Shown: piece after piece, positions 1 through 8,599 of the stretch | How the letters are laid out: each line of letters opens with the position of its first letter | Position numbering within the stretch: the stretch's first letter is position 1 | Assembly (NCBI RefSeq): GCF_010550245.1 | Contig: NZ_JAAGLU010000011.1 | Span: 1-64,000 of the forward strand | Direction of reading: 5' to 3' | DNA: 64,000 nucleotides | Source: Streptomyces sp. SID12501 | Lineage (GTDB): Bacteria; Actinomycetota; Actinomycetes; Streptomycetales; Streptomycetaceae | Translations under genes and position numbers: made by a program | Notes under the pieces: model-generated | The model's database searches: none | What the model saw: only the letters and a program-made list of their open reading frames with translations | What the model was told of the DNA's origin: nothing

Positions 1-25
1 GAGCCAGGATCAAACTCTCCGTGAA
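1..25 (-). rRNA. 16S rRNA gene, 5' end only (partial)
   Basis: Read on the minus strand, the first bases give TTCACGGAGAGTTTGATCCT, the conserved 5' end of bacterial (actinomycete) 16S rRNA, including the universal 27F primer region. The rest of the rRNA operon lies outside the window to the left. The exact mature 5' end may differ by a few bases. Confidence 0.93.
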
Positions 26-300
26 TGTCAACCCGTAATCGGGTCACACCACGAGAGCGGAACAGTCAAGCGGAATAAGCCCGACCGTTCACAGCGTCCT
101 CGCTGTGTTTACTACTTCAAAGGAACCACAACCCACAGACAAAGCCCATGAGCCGGGGTATCAACAAACTTGGCGTTGATTTTTGGCACGCTGTTGAGTT
201 CTCAAGGAACGGACGCTTCCTTCGTACTCACCCAAGAAACACTCTCAGGCTTTCCTCCAGGCGCTTCCCTTCGGTGTTTCAAACTCTATCAGTGATTTTC
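26..300 (-). promoter_or_regulatory. rRNA operon leader and promoter region
   Basis: On the minus strand this stretch leads into 16S rRNA. It contains CCTTGAGAACTCAACAGCG (about 193-211), followed by AAAATCAACGCCAAG, the leader motif found before many actinomycete rRNA operons and associated with antitermination and processing. Further upstream, around 272-300, the minus strand reads CACTGATAGAGTTTGAAACA, which resembles a Streptomyces rRNA promoter -10 region (TAGAGT). No clear -35 with standard spacing is visible, so the exact promoter is not assigned. The leader is markedly more A/T-rich than the genes around it. Confidence 0.6.
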
Positions 301-595
301 CGTCTCCCTGACCACCGTTCCGCAAGCATGCAGAAGGAGACCCCGGGATTAGGATCTGACAAGTTGAATGCTGCCAGGCTAGGACGCTTGATCGCGTCAC
401 TCCGCCCCAGGCAGGAGAACGACTGTACACGGGCCATCGGAGCGGGCGCAAATCGATTGCACGGTGCTGCCGTGATGCCAACCGGCGTCTCTCGCACGGA
501 AACGGCACTTCATATGACATACGCTGCTCAACAGTGTGCCGTCCGGGAACAGGCAGTGACGGCCCCTATGGATCTCCACCCCCGGGAGGCTTCCC
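301..595. other. Intergenic region between rRNA promoter zone and crr
   Basis: No credible gene is seen. The region must hold upstream rRNA promoters (minus) and the crr promoter (plus). A GGCAC/GTGCC dyad surrounds about 504-540 and TACGCT at 520-525 could be a -10 for crr, but no convincing -35 is seen. I looked for a DasR box (TGGT-N4-ACCA), expected if crr-ptsI is DasR-regulated as in S. coelicolor, and did not find a good one. Confidence 0.3.
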
Positions 596-1045
596 TTGAC
601 CATCGTGACGTCCCCTCTTGCAGGACGCGCCATCGGACTGGCCGCCGTGCCGGATCCGGTCTTCTCCGGAGCCATGGTCGGCCCCGGCACCGCGATCGAC
701 CCCGTGCGTGAGCCCTCGGAGGCCGTCGCCCCGGTGGCTGGAGTCATCGTCTCGCTCCACCCGCACGCCTTCGTCGTCGTTGACGACGAAGGCCACGGTG
801 TACTCACTCACCTCGGTATCGACACCGTGCAACTCAACGGCGAGGGCTTCGAAGTGCTCGTCAACAAGGGCGACACCGTGACGCGTGGGCAGAGCGTCGT
901 GCGCTGGAACCCTGCCGCCGTGGAAGCCGCCGGCAAGTCCCCGGTGTGCCCGGTCGTGGCGCTCGAAGCCGCGGCCGATTCCCTCTCCGATCTCGTTGAA
1001 GACGGCACCGTGAAGGCCGGCGACAGCCTCTTCGGGTGGCAGTGA
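596..1045 (+). CDS. crr: PTS glucose-family IIA component
   Basis: Cytoplasmic phosphocarrier of the sugar phosphotransferase system. It takes phosphate from HPr and passes it to membrane EIIB/C permeases; in Streptomyces the pathway serves N-acetylglucosamine and related sugars. The 149 residues match the single-domain EIIA-Glc size. The active-site histidines are visible: His57 in SLHPHAFVV and the phospho-accepting His72 in THLGIDTVQLNGEGF. The start is TTG at 596, seven bases after the Shine-Dalgarno GGGAGG (584-589). A GTG at 605 is the alternative but would trim the conserved N-terminus. ptsI follows 77 bp downstream on the same strand, so the two are probably co-transcribed. Confidence 0.93.
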   Translation: MTIVTSPLAGRAIGLAAVPDPVFSGAMVGPGTAIDPVREPSEAVAPVAGVIVSLHPHAFVVVDDEGHGVLTHLGIDTVQLNGEGFEVLVNKGDTVTRGQSVVRWNPAAVEAAGKSPVCPVVALEAAADSLSDLVEDGTVKAGDSLFGWQ

Positions 1046-1122
1046 CGTCAGCGCCGTTCCGCGACCGTAAGCAGATAACCCACCGCGGCGGCGGGACCCG
1101 CCGCATTAACGGAGACGGTGAG

Positions 1123-2793
1123 ATGGAGACAACTCTGCGAGGCGTCGGCGTGAGCCACGGTGTGGCGATCGGCGAAGTTCGGCACATGGGAACGGCTGTC
1201 CTCGAACCGCCTGCCAAGCAGATCCCGGCGGAAGATGCGGAGCGCGAACAGGGTCGTGCCCGCCAGGCCGTGGATGCTGTGGCGGCGGACCTGAACGCAC
1301 GCGGCAATCTGGCGGGCGGCGAGGCCCAGGCAGTGCTCGAGGCGCAGGCCATGATGGCCCAGGATCCCGAACTGATAGCGGATGTGGACCGGCGTATCGC
1401 GGTCGGGAGTACGGCCGAGCGCGCTGTGTACGACGCGTTCGCCTCGTATCGAGCTCTCCTGGCGGGTGCCGGCGAGTACCTCGCCGGTCGCGTGGCCGAT
1501 CTCGACGACGTGCGGAATCGTATCGTCGCCCGGCTGCTCGGGGTGCCCATGCCCGGTGTCCCCGACAGTGACGAGCCGTACGTCCTTATTGCTCGTGATC
1601 TCGCCCCCGCCGACACCGCGCTGCTGGACCCGACCCTGGTGCTCGGCTTCGTCACGGAAGAGGGCGGGCCGACCAGCCACAGCGCGATCCTGGCGAGAGC
1701 CCTCGGTGTCCCCGCTGTGGTGGCTTTGCCCGGTGCGGGTGAGCTCGCCGAGGGCACAGTGATCGCGGTGGACGGCAGCACAGGGGAGATCTTCGTCGAA
1801 CCCAGTGCCGAGAAGAAGGCGCAGTTGCAGGCGGCAGCCGCCCAGCGCAAGGCGGCGCTGGGCGGCTCGACCGGGCCGGGTGCTACCTCCGACGGTCACA
1901 AGGTGCCACTGCTGGCGAACGTCGGCGGGCCCGCGGACGTACCGGCTGCTGTTGAGGCCGGGGCCGAGGGTGTCGGCCTCTTCCGTACCGAGTTCCTTTT
2001 TCTTGACGACAGTAAGAACGCGCCGACCGAGGCGAAGCAGGTCGAGGCGTACCGGCAGGTTCTCGAGGCCTTTCCCGAGGGGCGCGTCGTCGTTCGGGTG
2101 CTCGACGCGGGCGCGGACAAGCCACTGGACTTCCTGACGCCCGCCGACGAGCCGAACCCGGCTCTGGGTGTGCGCGGTCTTCGGAGCCTGCTCGACCACC
2201 CCGATGTCCTGCGTACGCAGCTGACGGCGCTCGCGAAAGCCGCGGAGGGGCTGCCTGTTCACCTTGAGGTCATGGCCCCGATGGTGGCGGACCGTGCCGA
2301 TGCCAAGGCGTTCGCGGACGCGTGCCGTGCGGCCGGCCTGCGGGCGAAGTTCGGTGCGATGGTGGAGATACCGTCGGCCGCGCTGCGGGCGCGCTCGATC
2401 CTGCAGGAGGTCGAGTTCCTGTCCTTGGGGACCAACGACCTCGCGCAGTACACCTTCGCCGCCGACCGCCAGGTGGGGGCGGTTTCCCGTCTGCAGGATC
2501 CGTGGCAGCCCGCGCTGCTCGACCTGGTCGCGCTGTCCGCCGAGGCGGCGAGGGCGGAGGGCAAGAGCTGCGGTGTCTGTGGTGAGGCGGCGTCGGATCC
2601 GCTGCTCGCGTGTGTGCTGATCGGTCTGGGTGTCACCTCTCTTTCCATGGGCGCGGCTTCGATTCCTTACGTGCGGGCGTCGCTGGCCAAGTACACGCTG
2701 GCGCAGTGCGAGCGGGCCGCCGTGGCAGCCCGGGCTGCGGACAGCGCCGACGAGGCTCGCGACGCTGCTCAGGCGGTGCTGTCGGGCGAGTAG
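1123..2793 (+). CDS. ptsI: PTS enzyme I (phosphoenolpyruvate-protein phosphotransferase)
   Basis: First enzyme of the PTS: it autophosphorylates from PEP and passes the phosphate to HPr in the cytoplasm. The 556-residue length is usual for Streptomyces. An N-terminal HPr-binding/phosphohistidine domain carries GGPTSHSAILARA with active His186. The C-terminal PEP-binding TIM barrel contains LFRTEFLFLD, the LGTNDLAQY motif and the active-site Cys486 in SCGVCGEAASDP. The frame stays open upstream to 1036, but ATG 1123 is preceded by GGAGACGG (1111-1118) and gives the canonical METTLRGVGVSHGVAIG start. ptsH is not in this window. A strong hairpin follows the gene. Confidence 0.95.
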   Translation: METTLRGVGVSHGVAIGEVRHMGTAVLEPPAKQIPAEDAEREQGRARQAVDAVAADLNARGNLAGGEAQAVLEAQAMMAQDPELIADVDRRIAVGSTAERAVYDAFASYRALLAGAGEYLAGRVADLDDVRNRIVARLLGVPMPGVPDSDEPYVLIARDLAPADTALLDPTLVLGFVTEEGGPTSHSAILARALGVPAVVALPGAGELAEGTVIAVDGSTGEIFVEPSAEKKAQLQAAAAQRKAALGGSTGPGATSDGHKVPLLANVGGPADVPAAVEAGAEGVGLFRTEFLFLDDSKNAPTEAKQVEAYRQVLEAFPEGRVVVRVLDAGADKPLDFLTPADEPNPALGVRGLRSLLDHPDVLRTQLTALAKAAEGLPVHLEVMAPMVADRADAKAFADACRAAGLRAKFGAMVEIPSAALRARSILQEVEFLSLGTNDLAQYTFAADRQVGAVSRLQDPWQPALLDLVALSAEAARAEGKSCGVCGEAASDPLLACVLIGLGVTSLSMGAASIPYVRASLAKYTLAQCERAAVAARAADSADEARDAAQAVLSGE

Positions 2794-2815
2794 TCGGCCG
2801 GCCGAACCACGCCGT

Positions 2816-2858
2816 CGGGCGAGGGGCGTTCCACTTTGTGTGGGGCGCCCCTCGCCCG
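2816..2858. terminator. Bidirectional terminator between ptsI and the convergent gene
   Basis: Perfect 13-bp arms CGGGCGAGGGGCG (2816-2828) and CGCCCCTCGCCCG (2846-2858) enclose a 17-nt loop, placed between the convergent ends of ptsI and the minus-strand gene at 2866. There is no long U-tract, as is common in Streptomyces. Confidence 0.7.
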
Positions 2859-2865
2859 CTCTCGT

Positions 2866-3759
2866 TCAGTGAATGTGGCCCGTCGTCGGTTCCTCTCCTC
2901 CGAGGTCGGGGGGTGTGCAGTAGTCGACGTCCGGTTCCGGGGAGGTGAGGTCGCCTGATTCGGCGTCCGTGCAGTAGGCGTCGAAGACCTCGCCTGCGGT
3001 CAGCGGCTCGACACCGTTGCCGCGCAGGTGCCAGCCGTAGATGCGGTCGGTGGTGCCGGGGGCCGTGGTGCGCATGACCAGGCCTCCGGGGCTCTGGGTG
3101 GCGAGCCCGAGAGCCAGGACCGTGGTGAATTCGAGGGCTTCGGCCTCGTCGAGTTCTGTCGCGCCCTCACTGTCGTCGTCTGCGTGGAGGACGGCGACGA
3201 GTGTTTCGGCTGATGTTGTGACGCTGCAGACGAGGTGCCTGTTTCCCTGTGGAGCGGTGTCGAGGATGCGGACAAGGAGGTTCGAGGCACGGGCGAAGGC
3301 CGCGCGTCCGATGTCCTCACCGCAGGATGCGCAGGGGCCGATTCGTGCCAGGAGTGTGGCGGCGTACTCCCAGGTCGCCTGGCGGACGGCCTCGTCGACC
3401 AGGTGCGGAAGCAGTTCGGCGAGGGGTTGGCCGTCGTACGGAACGGTCGGGCCCGTGGTGGCGAGTTCCGCTGTGAAGCGGGTGCGGCTGGCCGGGGCGT
3501 CCGGGTCGAGGCCGGTGGAGACGCAGAACTCGGCGTACTCCTCGGGGTCGAAGAGCGCCACGGTGGTGTGGTTGCCCTGGGCGGCGAGGCTCTTCAGGAG
3601 AGCTTCCACCTCGCGGAGGTAGTCCGTGTGGTTCTGGAAGGTGAAGGTGCGGTAGCGCCGCATCGCCCGGAAGTCGTGCTCGTCGGTGAGCAGGCCGATG
3701 GTGCCCGCGATTTCGCGGCGCAGAACGCGCCGCATGGTCGAGTGGCCGGTGTTTGACAT
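2866..3759 (-). CDS. Conserved hypothetical protein (297 aa)
   Basis: I do not recognise a characterised family. It is a soluble, acidic protein with no signal peptide or membrane segment. The N-terminal third has a basic helix followed by FQNHTDYLREVEALLKSLAA, and a CASC pair (Cys143, Cys146) sits mid-protein, although a full metal site is not evident. The start ATG 3759 has the Shine-Dalgarno GGGGGAA close upstream. It lies 21 bp after the stop of the MFS gene on the same strand, so the two probably form an operon that reads toward the ptsI terminator and is governed by the divergent MocR-type regulator. Function unknown. Confidence 0.75.
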   Translation of the reverse strand: MSNTGHSTMRRVLRREIAGTIGLLTDEHDFRAMRRYRTFTFQNHTDYLREVEALLKSLAAQGNHTTVALFDPEEYAEFCVSTGLDPDAPASRTRFTAELATTGPTVPYDGQPLAELLPHLVDEAVRQATWEYAATLLARIGPCASCGEDIGRAAFARASNLLVRILDTAPQGNRHLVCSVTTSAETLVAVLHADDDSEGATELDEAEALEFTTVLALGLATQSPGGLVMRTTAPGTTDRIYGWHLRGNGVEPLTAGEVFDAYCTDAESGDLTSPEPDVDYCTPPDLGGEEPTTGHIH

Positions 3760-3780
3760 GGTTCCCCCTACGTGCAGCGA

Positions 3781-5055
3781 TCAATGCTCACTCACGGTAA
3801 CGGGAGCCACTGACAGTGGCTTTCGGGTCAGACGGTCACGGACGAGCCGGTGCTGGATCATGCAGGTCACAGCGATGCCGGCGCCGAAGCCGGTCCAGCC
3901 CAGAGGGCCGGTGGCGATGGCCGCAGTGACAGCCAGTGGCCCGATGGTGCGCTGGACGGCTTGCGCGAGTCCGTGGACCCCGAGGTACGCGCCCTGAGCG
4001 GTGTCGGGAGCGAGGGCGACGGAGAGTTCCCAGGAGACGGTGGTGTGGAGCATCTCGGCCAGGGTGAAGGCGACGGCCGAGACGGTGAGGAACAGCGTCG
4101 CGGAGGCAGCCGTACCGGTTGCCGACAGCGCCATCGTGACACCGCCCAGGGCGAAGACCGCGGAGAGCGGGCGCAGGAGTCTGCGAGCGGCCTTGGTGGT
4201 GGCGCCGAAGCGGGCAAGGGGGACCTGGAGGGCCACCACCATCACGTTGTTGAGCACCATCAGCAGCGGGGCGAGGCCGGTCGGTGCGCTGCTGGTGTGG
4301 GCGATCCAGAGGGGCAGGCCGACCTTGAAGACCGCGTCGTCGAGGAAGAGGACGGCCTCGGTCGCGACGTAGGCGAGGTAGGTGCGATCCCGCCAGGGAT
4401 TCGCCGGTCCGGTCGCGGGTGTGGCGTCGGACGACGTGGCCACCGTGCGGGAGGGCGAGGGGGGTTCGGCGCAGCGGAGAGTGAGAATCGCGGTGGCGGC
4501 GAACGAGAGCGCGTCGCCGACGAGAAGCCACTGGTAGGCCACGGTGGTACCGAAGGCCAGGGCCGCTGCGGCGGCGAGGCCGCCGAGGGCCCATCCCGCG
4601 TTGGCGGCCGTCCGGTTGATCGCCTGGTACCGGACGCGGTCCGGTCCGGCGACGCGGGTGGCATAGAGCTTGGTGATGACGCTCGACGCGCGGTCGCCGA
4701 AGCCGCCGACGGCCGTGCACGCGAGGAGCACCGCGTAGTGATCGGTCGTGAGCAGGGCGAACGAGGCCAGGGCGCGTATCAGTTGGAGGGCGACCAGGAC
4801 ACGGGTGAGCGGAAAGCGGTCGGCAAGGTGGCCGCCCATCGGCGCTCCGGCGATGCCGACGGCTCCTGCGGCGGCGACAAGAGTGCCGACCTGCACGATG
4901 GAGAGGCCGGAGACATAGGTGAAGTACAGGACGGAGACGGATGCCCACAGACCGCTGCCGATGCGGTCGACGAAGGTGATCAGGAGCATTCTGCGGCCGT
5001 GGTGGCCTCCTGGTACGCGGTCGGTCCAGGCAGCCGCACGGCGCAGTGGATTCAC
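3781..5055 (-). CDS. MFS transporter (probable drug or metabolite exporter)
   Basis: Integral membrane protein of 424 residues with the hydrophobic pattern of a 12-helix major-facilitator protein. The loop-2 motif appears as GAPMGGHLADRFPLTR, typical of DHA1-type H+ antiporters. Start is GTG 5055 after the strong Shine-Dalgarno GGGGG. An upstream extension to 6060 is an open frame antisense to the regulator and is not coding. Substrate cannot be read from the sequence. The gene is divergent from a MocR/GntR regulator across 45 bp that carry a perfect palindrome, so direct control by that regulator is likely, with the downstream 297-aa gene in the same transcript. Confidence 0.85.
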   Translation of the reverse strand: MNPLRRAAAWTDRVPGGHHGRRMLLITFVDRIGSGLWASVSVLYFTYVSGLSIVQVGTLVAAAGAVGIAGAPMGGHLADRFPLTRVLVALQLIRALASFALLTTDHYAVLLACTAVGGFGDRASSVITKLYATRVAGPDRVRYQAINRTAANAGWALGGLAAAAALAFGTTVAYQWLLVGDALSFAATAILTLRCAEPPSPSRTVATSSDATPATGPANPWRDRTYLAYVATEAVLFLDDAVFKVGLPLWIAHTSSAPTGLAPLLMVLNNVMVVALQVPLARFGATTKAARRLLRPLSAVFALGGVTMALSATGTAASATLFLTVSAVAFTLAEMLHTTVSWELSVALAPDTAQGAYLGVHGLAQAVQRTIGPLAVTAAIATGPLGWTGFGAGIAVTCMIQHRLVRDRLTRKPLSVAPVTVSEH

Positions 5056-5064
5056 GTTTCCCCC

Positions 5065-5099
5065 TTGCTTTAATTTATGTACTGATACATAATCGTCAA
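5065..5099. promoter_or_regulatory. Overlapping divergent promoters with palindromic operator
   Basis: TTATGTA-ctga-TACATAA (5075-5092) is a perfect 7-bp inverted repeat. On the plus strand TTGCTT (5065-5070), 17 bp and CATAAT (5088-5093) form a good housekeeping promoter. Its start point would fall about 7 nt downstream, at the GTG of the regulator (5101). On the minus strand TTGACG (5099-5094), 16 bp and TAAATT (5077-5072) can serve the MFS gene. The palindrome lies between the -35 and -10 of both, the position expected for an operator that shuts both genes or only one in response to a ligand. Confidence 0.7.
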
Positions 5100-5100
5100 C

Positions 5101-6420
5101 GTGGCAACACAATATAGGATCAGCGGTACGACGGCCAAGGGGATTGCCTCGTCCGTCGAAAGAGGTGTGTCCGAGGGGTCGTTGCGGCCGGGGGCCGCGC
5201 TGCCTCCCGTGCGGCGGCTCGCCGATGAACTGGAGGTGAGTCCGGGGACGGTCGCGACGGCTTACAAGGAGTTGCGGCGGCGCGGGATCGTGGTCACGCG
5301 TGGCCGGGGCGGGACCGTCGTGGCGGCTGCTCCCGCGGTCGCCTCGCGGCGGCCTCCCAGAGTCCCGGCCGGACTGCGCGACCTGGCCGGCGGTCACCCG
5401 GATCCGCAGCTGCTTCCGCGGCTGGTGCCGCCCTCGCACCTCTCCCCCGGCGCCCGGTCGCATCGTGCGACGCCCCGGGTGACGCGGCTGGAACATGTCG
5501 TCCGGGAGTGGTTCGGGCCCGACGGGGTGCCTACGGAGCACGTGGCCTTCGCCCACGGGGCGCTGGATCTGATCGGGCGACTGCTGTCGGTGGAGCTGAG
5601 ACCCGGCGATGCGGTGGCCATGGAGGACCCTGGGTACCACCATCTGCTCGATCTGGTGACCGCGTTGGGGCTGCGCAACGTCCCTGTCGCCGTGGACGAC
5701 GAGGGGCTCCTTCCGGAAGCGCTGCGAGCGGCGCTTCGGGCGGGTGTGCGGGCTGTTGTGTGCAGTCCGCGCGCGCAGAATCCGCGCGGTGGGTGCTTCT
5801 CGGTGGCGCGCCGGGACGCGCTTGTCGGGGTGCTCCGGGAGGAGCCGGAGGTTCTGGTGGTGGAGAACGATCACGCGTCCGCCGTCGCGGACGCTCCCTT
5901 GTACACGCTGACCTCGGGTGGACTGGCGCGGTGGGTGCACGTCCGCACGGTGAGCAAGTTCCTCGGGACCGACCTGCGGTGGGCCGCGGCGGCTTGTGAC
6001 CCGACCACGCTGGCCCGGCACGACGGACGGATGCTGCTGACCTCCGGCTGGGTCAGTCATCTGCTCCAGGAGACCGTGTACGGGCTGATGACGGACGACG
6101 CCACGCGCGCGTTGGTCGCACGTGCGCGGGAAACGTACTCACAGCGGCGGACCACTCTGCTGCAGGAGCTCGAACGGCACGGGATCCCGGCCCAGGGAGC
6201 GAGCGGGATGAACGTGTGGGTGCCCGTGCCGGACGAATCCGCCGTGGTGAACGGGCTGCGGTCGTACGGCTGGTGGGTCGCGGCCGGGGCGCGGTTCCGG
6301 CTCGTGTCCGGGCCGGCGGTACGGATCGCGGTGGCTGACCTCCAGTCGGCCGACGCGGCGCGGCTGGCCTCGGACTTCGCCTCTGTTCTGGGCGAGTCCG
6401 AGGCCACCTACGGCGGTTGA
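5101..6420 (+). CDS. MocR-family transcriptional regulator (GntR wHTH + aminotransferase-like domain)
   Basis: The 439 residues comprise an N-terminal GntR winged helix (about 10-75; PPVRRLADELEVSPGTVATAYKEL split as VRRLADELEVSPGTVATAY) and a fold-type I aminotransferase domain. The PLP-binding lysine is visible as Lys286 in RTVSKFLGTDLR. These regulators bind PLP or PLP-amino-acid adducts. GTG 5101 has no Shine-Dalgarno and sits about 7 nt after a -10 element, so the message is probably leaderless. Divergent from the MFS gene and converging on acetoacetyl-CoA synthetase. Its ligand and true targets are unknown; autoregulation through the 5075-5092 palindrome is the simplest model. Confidence 0.85.
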   Translation: MATQYRISGTTAKGIASSVERGVSEGSLRPGAALPPVRRLADELEVSPGTVATAYKELRRRGIVVTRGRGGTVVAAAPAVASRRPPRVPAGLRDLAGGHPDPQLLPRLVPPSHLSPGARSHRATPRVTRLEHVVREWFGPDGVPTEHVAFAHGALDLIGRLLSVELRPGDAVAMEDPGYHHLLDLVTALGLRNVPVAVDDEGLLPEALRAALRAGVRAVVCSPRAQNPRGGCFSVARRDALVGVLREEPEVLVVENDHASAVADAPLYTLTSGGLARWVHVRTVSKFLGTDLRWAAAACDPTTLARHDGRMLLTSGWVSHLLQETVYGLMTDDATRALVARARETYSQRRTTLLQELERHGIPAQGASGMNVWVPVPDESAVVNGLRSYGWWVAAGARFRLVSGPAVRIAVADLQSADAARLASDFASVLGESEATYGG

Positions 6421-6441
6421 CCGCTGTTCCGGGGGCGCCTG

Positions 6442-8418
6442 TCAGGCGCGCTTGCGGGCCAGCTCTTCGTAGAAGTGCAGCAGGTCCAGGTTGTCGATGG
6501 AGCCGGGGTTGACGGCCTTCTCCAGGGGACTGCCCTGGAGAAGGCGCTTCACCGGGACCTCGATGCGTTTGCCTGTGAGGGTGTGCGGAACTCCGGGGAC
6601 CTCGATGACCTCGTCGGGGACGTGGCGCGGGGAGAGCTGCTCGCGGATCGTCTGTTTGATGCGGTGCAGCAGGGCCTCGTCGAGGACGGCACCGGGCGCA
6701 AGGTGGACGAAGAGGGGCATCCAGTAGCCGCCGTCGGGCTGTTCGACGCCGATGACGAGGGATTCCTTGATCTCGGGGAGTCGTTCGACGGCTTCGTAGA
6801 TGTCGGCCGACCCCATGCGTACGCCCTGGCGGTTGAGCGTGGAGTCGGAGCGGCCGTGGATGATCACGGAGCCGCGCGAGGTGACGGTGATCCAGTCGCC
6901 GTGGCGCCACACTCCGGGATAGGTGTCGAAGTAGCTGTCGTGGTATCGGCTGCCGTCGGGGTCGTTCCAGAAGTGGATGGGCATGGACGGCATCGGGTTG
7001 GTGACCACGAGTTCGCCGACCTCGTCCACGAGGGGTCTTCCGCTCGGGTCCCAGGACTGGAGGTCGGTGCCCAGTCCGGGTGCCTGGAGTTCACCGATGT
7101 GCACCGGGAGCGTCGGTACGGCTCCTGCGAAGCAGGAGCACACGTCCGTGCCGCCGCTGACCGAGGCGATCCACAGGGCGGCCCCGCTCGCCGCGAACTC
7201 GTCGTGCAGCCAGCGGAATCCGTCGGGGGGCAGCGGCGAGCCGGTCGTGGCGACGCACTGCACCTTGGACAGGTCGAAATCCCGGGCCGGGTGCACTCCG
7301 GCCTTGTGGCAGGCCATGACGTAGGCCGCCGAGGTGCCGAAAAGGGTCGCCCCCGTACGTTCGGCGATCCGCCACTGGGCACCCGTGTCCGGGTAGCCGG
7401 GGCTGCCGTCGTAGAGGACGATCGTCGTGCCCGTCAGGAGGCCGGAGACGAGGAAGTTCCACATCATCCAGCCGGTCGACGTGTACCAGAAGAAGCGGTC
7501 CTCCGGCCCCAGGTCGCAGTGCAGGCCGAGTTGTTTGAGGTGCTCGACGAGGATGCCGCCCTGGGACTGGACGATCGCCTTGGGGAGGCCGGTCGTGCCC
7601 GAGGAGTAGAGCACCCACAGGGGGTGGTCGAAGGCGACCTGCTCGTAGGCCGGTGTCACATCGGCGGACGTGAGGGCGGACCATTCCAGGGCGCCTTCGG
7701 GCGGCTCGGTGCCCAGCAGCGGGATATGGACGACCGCGCGCAGGGTGGGCAGTTCCCGGCAGAGTTCGGCGACCGTGTCACGGCGGTCGTGCTCCTTGCC
7801 GCCGTAGCGGTAGCCGTCGACGGTGAACAGCACTACCGGTTCGACCTGCTGGAAGCGGTCGAGGACGCTGCGGGCGCCGAAGTCGGGGGCGCAGGACGTC
7901 CATACGCCGCCCACGGCGGCCGTGGCGAGCAGAGCGACCACGGCTTGGGGAACGTTCGGGAGATAGCCGCTCACGCGGTCTCCGGGGCGCACTCCGAGCG
8001 TACGCAGCTCGGCGGCGAGGGAGCCGACCTGGCGGCGCAGCTCGGACCAGGTCACCGGGCGGGGTTCGTGGGTCTCGTCGACGTGCAGGAGGGCCGGTTC
8101 GTCCGCGCGGGTGTCCGCGGCGCGCAGGGCGTGCTCGGCGTAGTTGAGTTTCGCCCCGGGGAACCATTGCGCGCCGGGCATGGAGCGGTCGCCGAGTACG
8201 CGCTCGTAGGGCGTCGAGAATCGCACGTCGAACCACTCGGTGACGGCCTGCCAGAACGTGTCGAGCTGGTCCACGGACCAGGCGTGCAGTGCTGCGTAGC
8301 CGCCGTCGGCGGGGGCTCCGTGGTGCTCGGCCGCCCATGCCTGGAACTTGGTGATCCGGGCCCGGGCGACGCGTTCTCGGTCGGGCTGCCAGAGAGGCGT
8401 GGGGTTCGTGGTGGACAT
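6442..8418 (-). CDS. Acetoacetyl-CoA synthetase
   Basis: Cytoplasmic acyl-adenylate enzyme converting acetoacetate, ATP and CoA to acetoacetyl-CoA. The 658 residues match the family. Motifs: phosphate-binding loop YSSGTTGLPKAIVQSQGG, adenylate motif GRSDSTLNRQGVRMGSADIY, and the C-terminal catalytic lysine Lys617 in TLTGKRIEVPVKR, a form typical of acetoacetyl-CoA rather than acetyl-CoA synthetases. The N-terminal segment with PGAQWFPGAKLNYAEHAL also fits that family. Start ATG 8418 gives MSTTNPTPLWQPDRERV; the frame remains open further upstream without homology. Convergent with the MocR gene, divergent from the GH31 gene. Likely role: use of acetoacetate from ketogenic amino acids or storage lipid. 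Confidence 0.92.
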   Translation of the reverse strand: MSTTNPTPLWQPDRERVARARITKFQAWAAEHHGAPADGGYAALHAWSVDQLDTFWQAVTEWFDVRFSTPYERVLGDRSMPGAQWFPGAKLNYAEHALRAADTRADEPALLHVDETHEPRPVTWSELRRQVGSLAAELRTLGVRPGDRVSGYLPNVPQAVVALLATAAVGGVWTSCAPDFGARSVLDRFQQVEPVVLFTVDGYRYGGKEHDRRDTVAELCRELPTLRAVVHIPLLGTEPPEGALEWSALTSADVTPAYEQVAFDHPLWVLYSSGTTGLPKAIVQSQGGILVEHLKQLGLHCDLGPEDRFFWYTSTGWMMWNFLVSGLLTGTTIVLYDGSPGYPDTGAQWRIAERTGATLFGTSAAYVMACHKAGVHPARDFDLSKVQCVATTGSPLPPDGFRWLHDEFAASGAALWIASVSGGTDVCSCFAGAVPTLPVHIGELQAPGLGTDLQSWDPSGRPLVDEVGELVVTNPMPSMPIHFWNDPDGSRYHDSYFDTYPGVWRHGDWITVTSRGSVIIHGRSDSTLNRQGVRMGSADIYEAVERLPEIKESLVIGVEQPDGGYWMPLFVHLAPGAVLDEALLHRIKQTIREQLSPRHVPDEVIEVPGVPHTLTGKRIEVPVKRLLQGSPLEKAVNPGSIDNLDLLHFYEELARKRA

Positions 8419-8599
8419 GGGGCGGCTCCCGGACTGTGCGCGTGACACGGCTGACACGGACCATGCCATTTGATCGACTCCGACACCAGGGCGCGCCGCG
8501 CGGGGGTCGTGTCGTGGAGATGAAGATGTGGTCCCTACCAGGGTGAACGGCTGCTGAACTGTGCGCCTATCGGGCGAAGTCAGTGGCAGGCTGAGCAGC

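Noticed and set aside
351..595. DasR box before crr-ptsI
   Set aside because: Expected from S. coelicolor, but no TGGT-N4-ACCA-like word was found in this interval.
3781..6060. Minus-strand frame extending the MFS gene to 6060
   Set aside because: The part beyond 5055 is antisense to the MocR gene and Arg/His/Pro-rich. The real start has a Shine-Dalgarno and a promoter just upstream.
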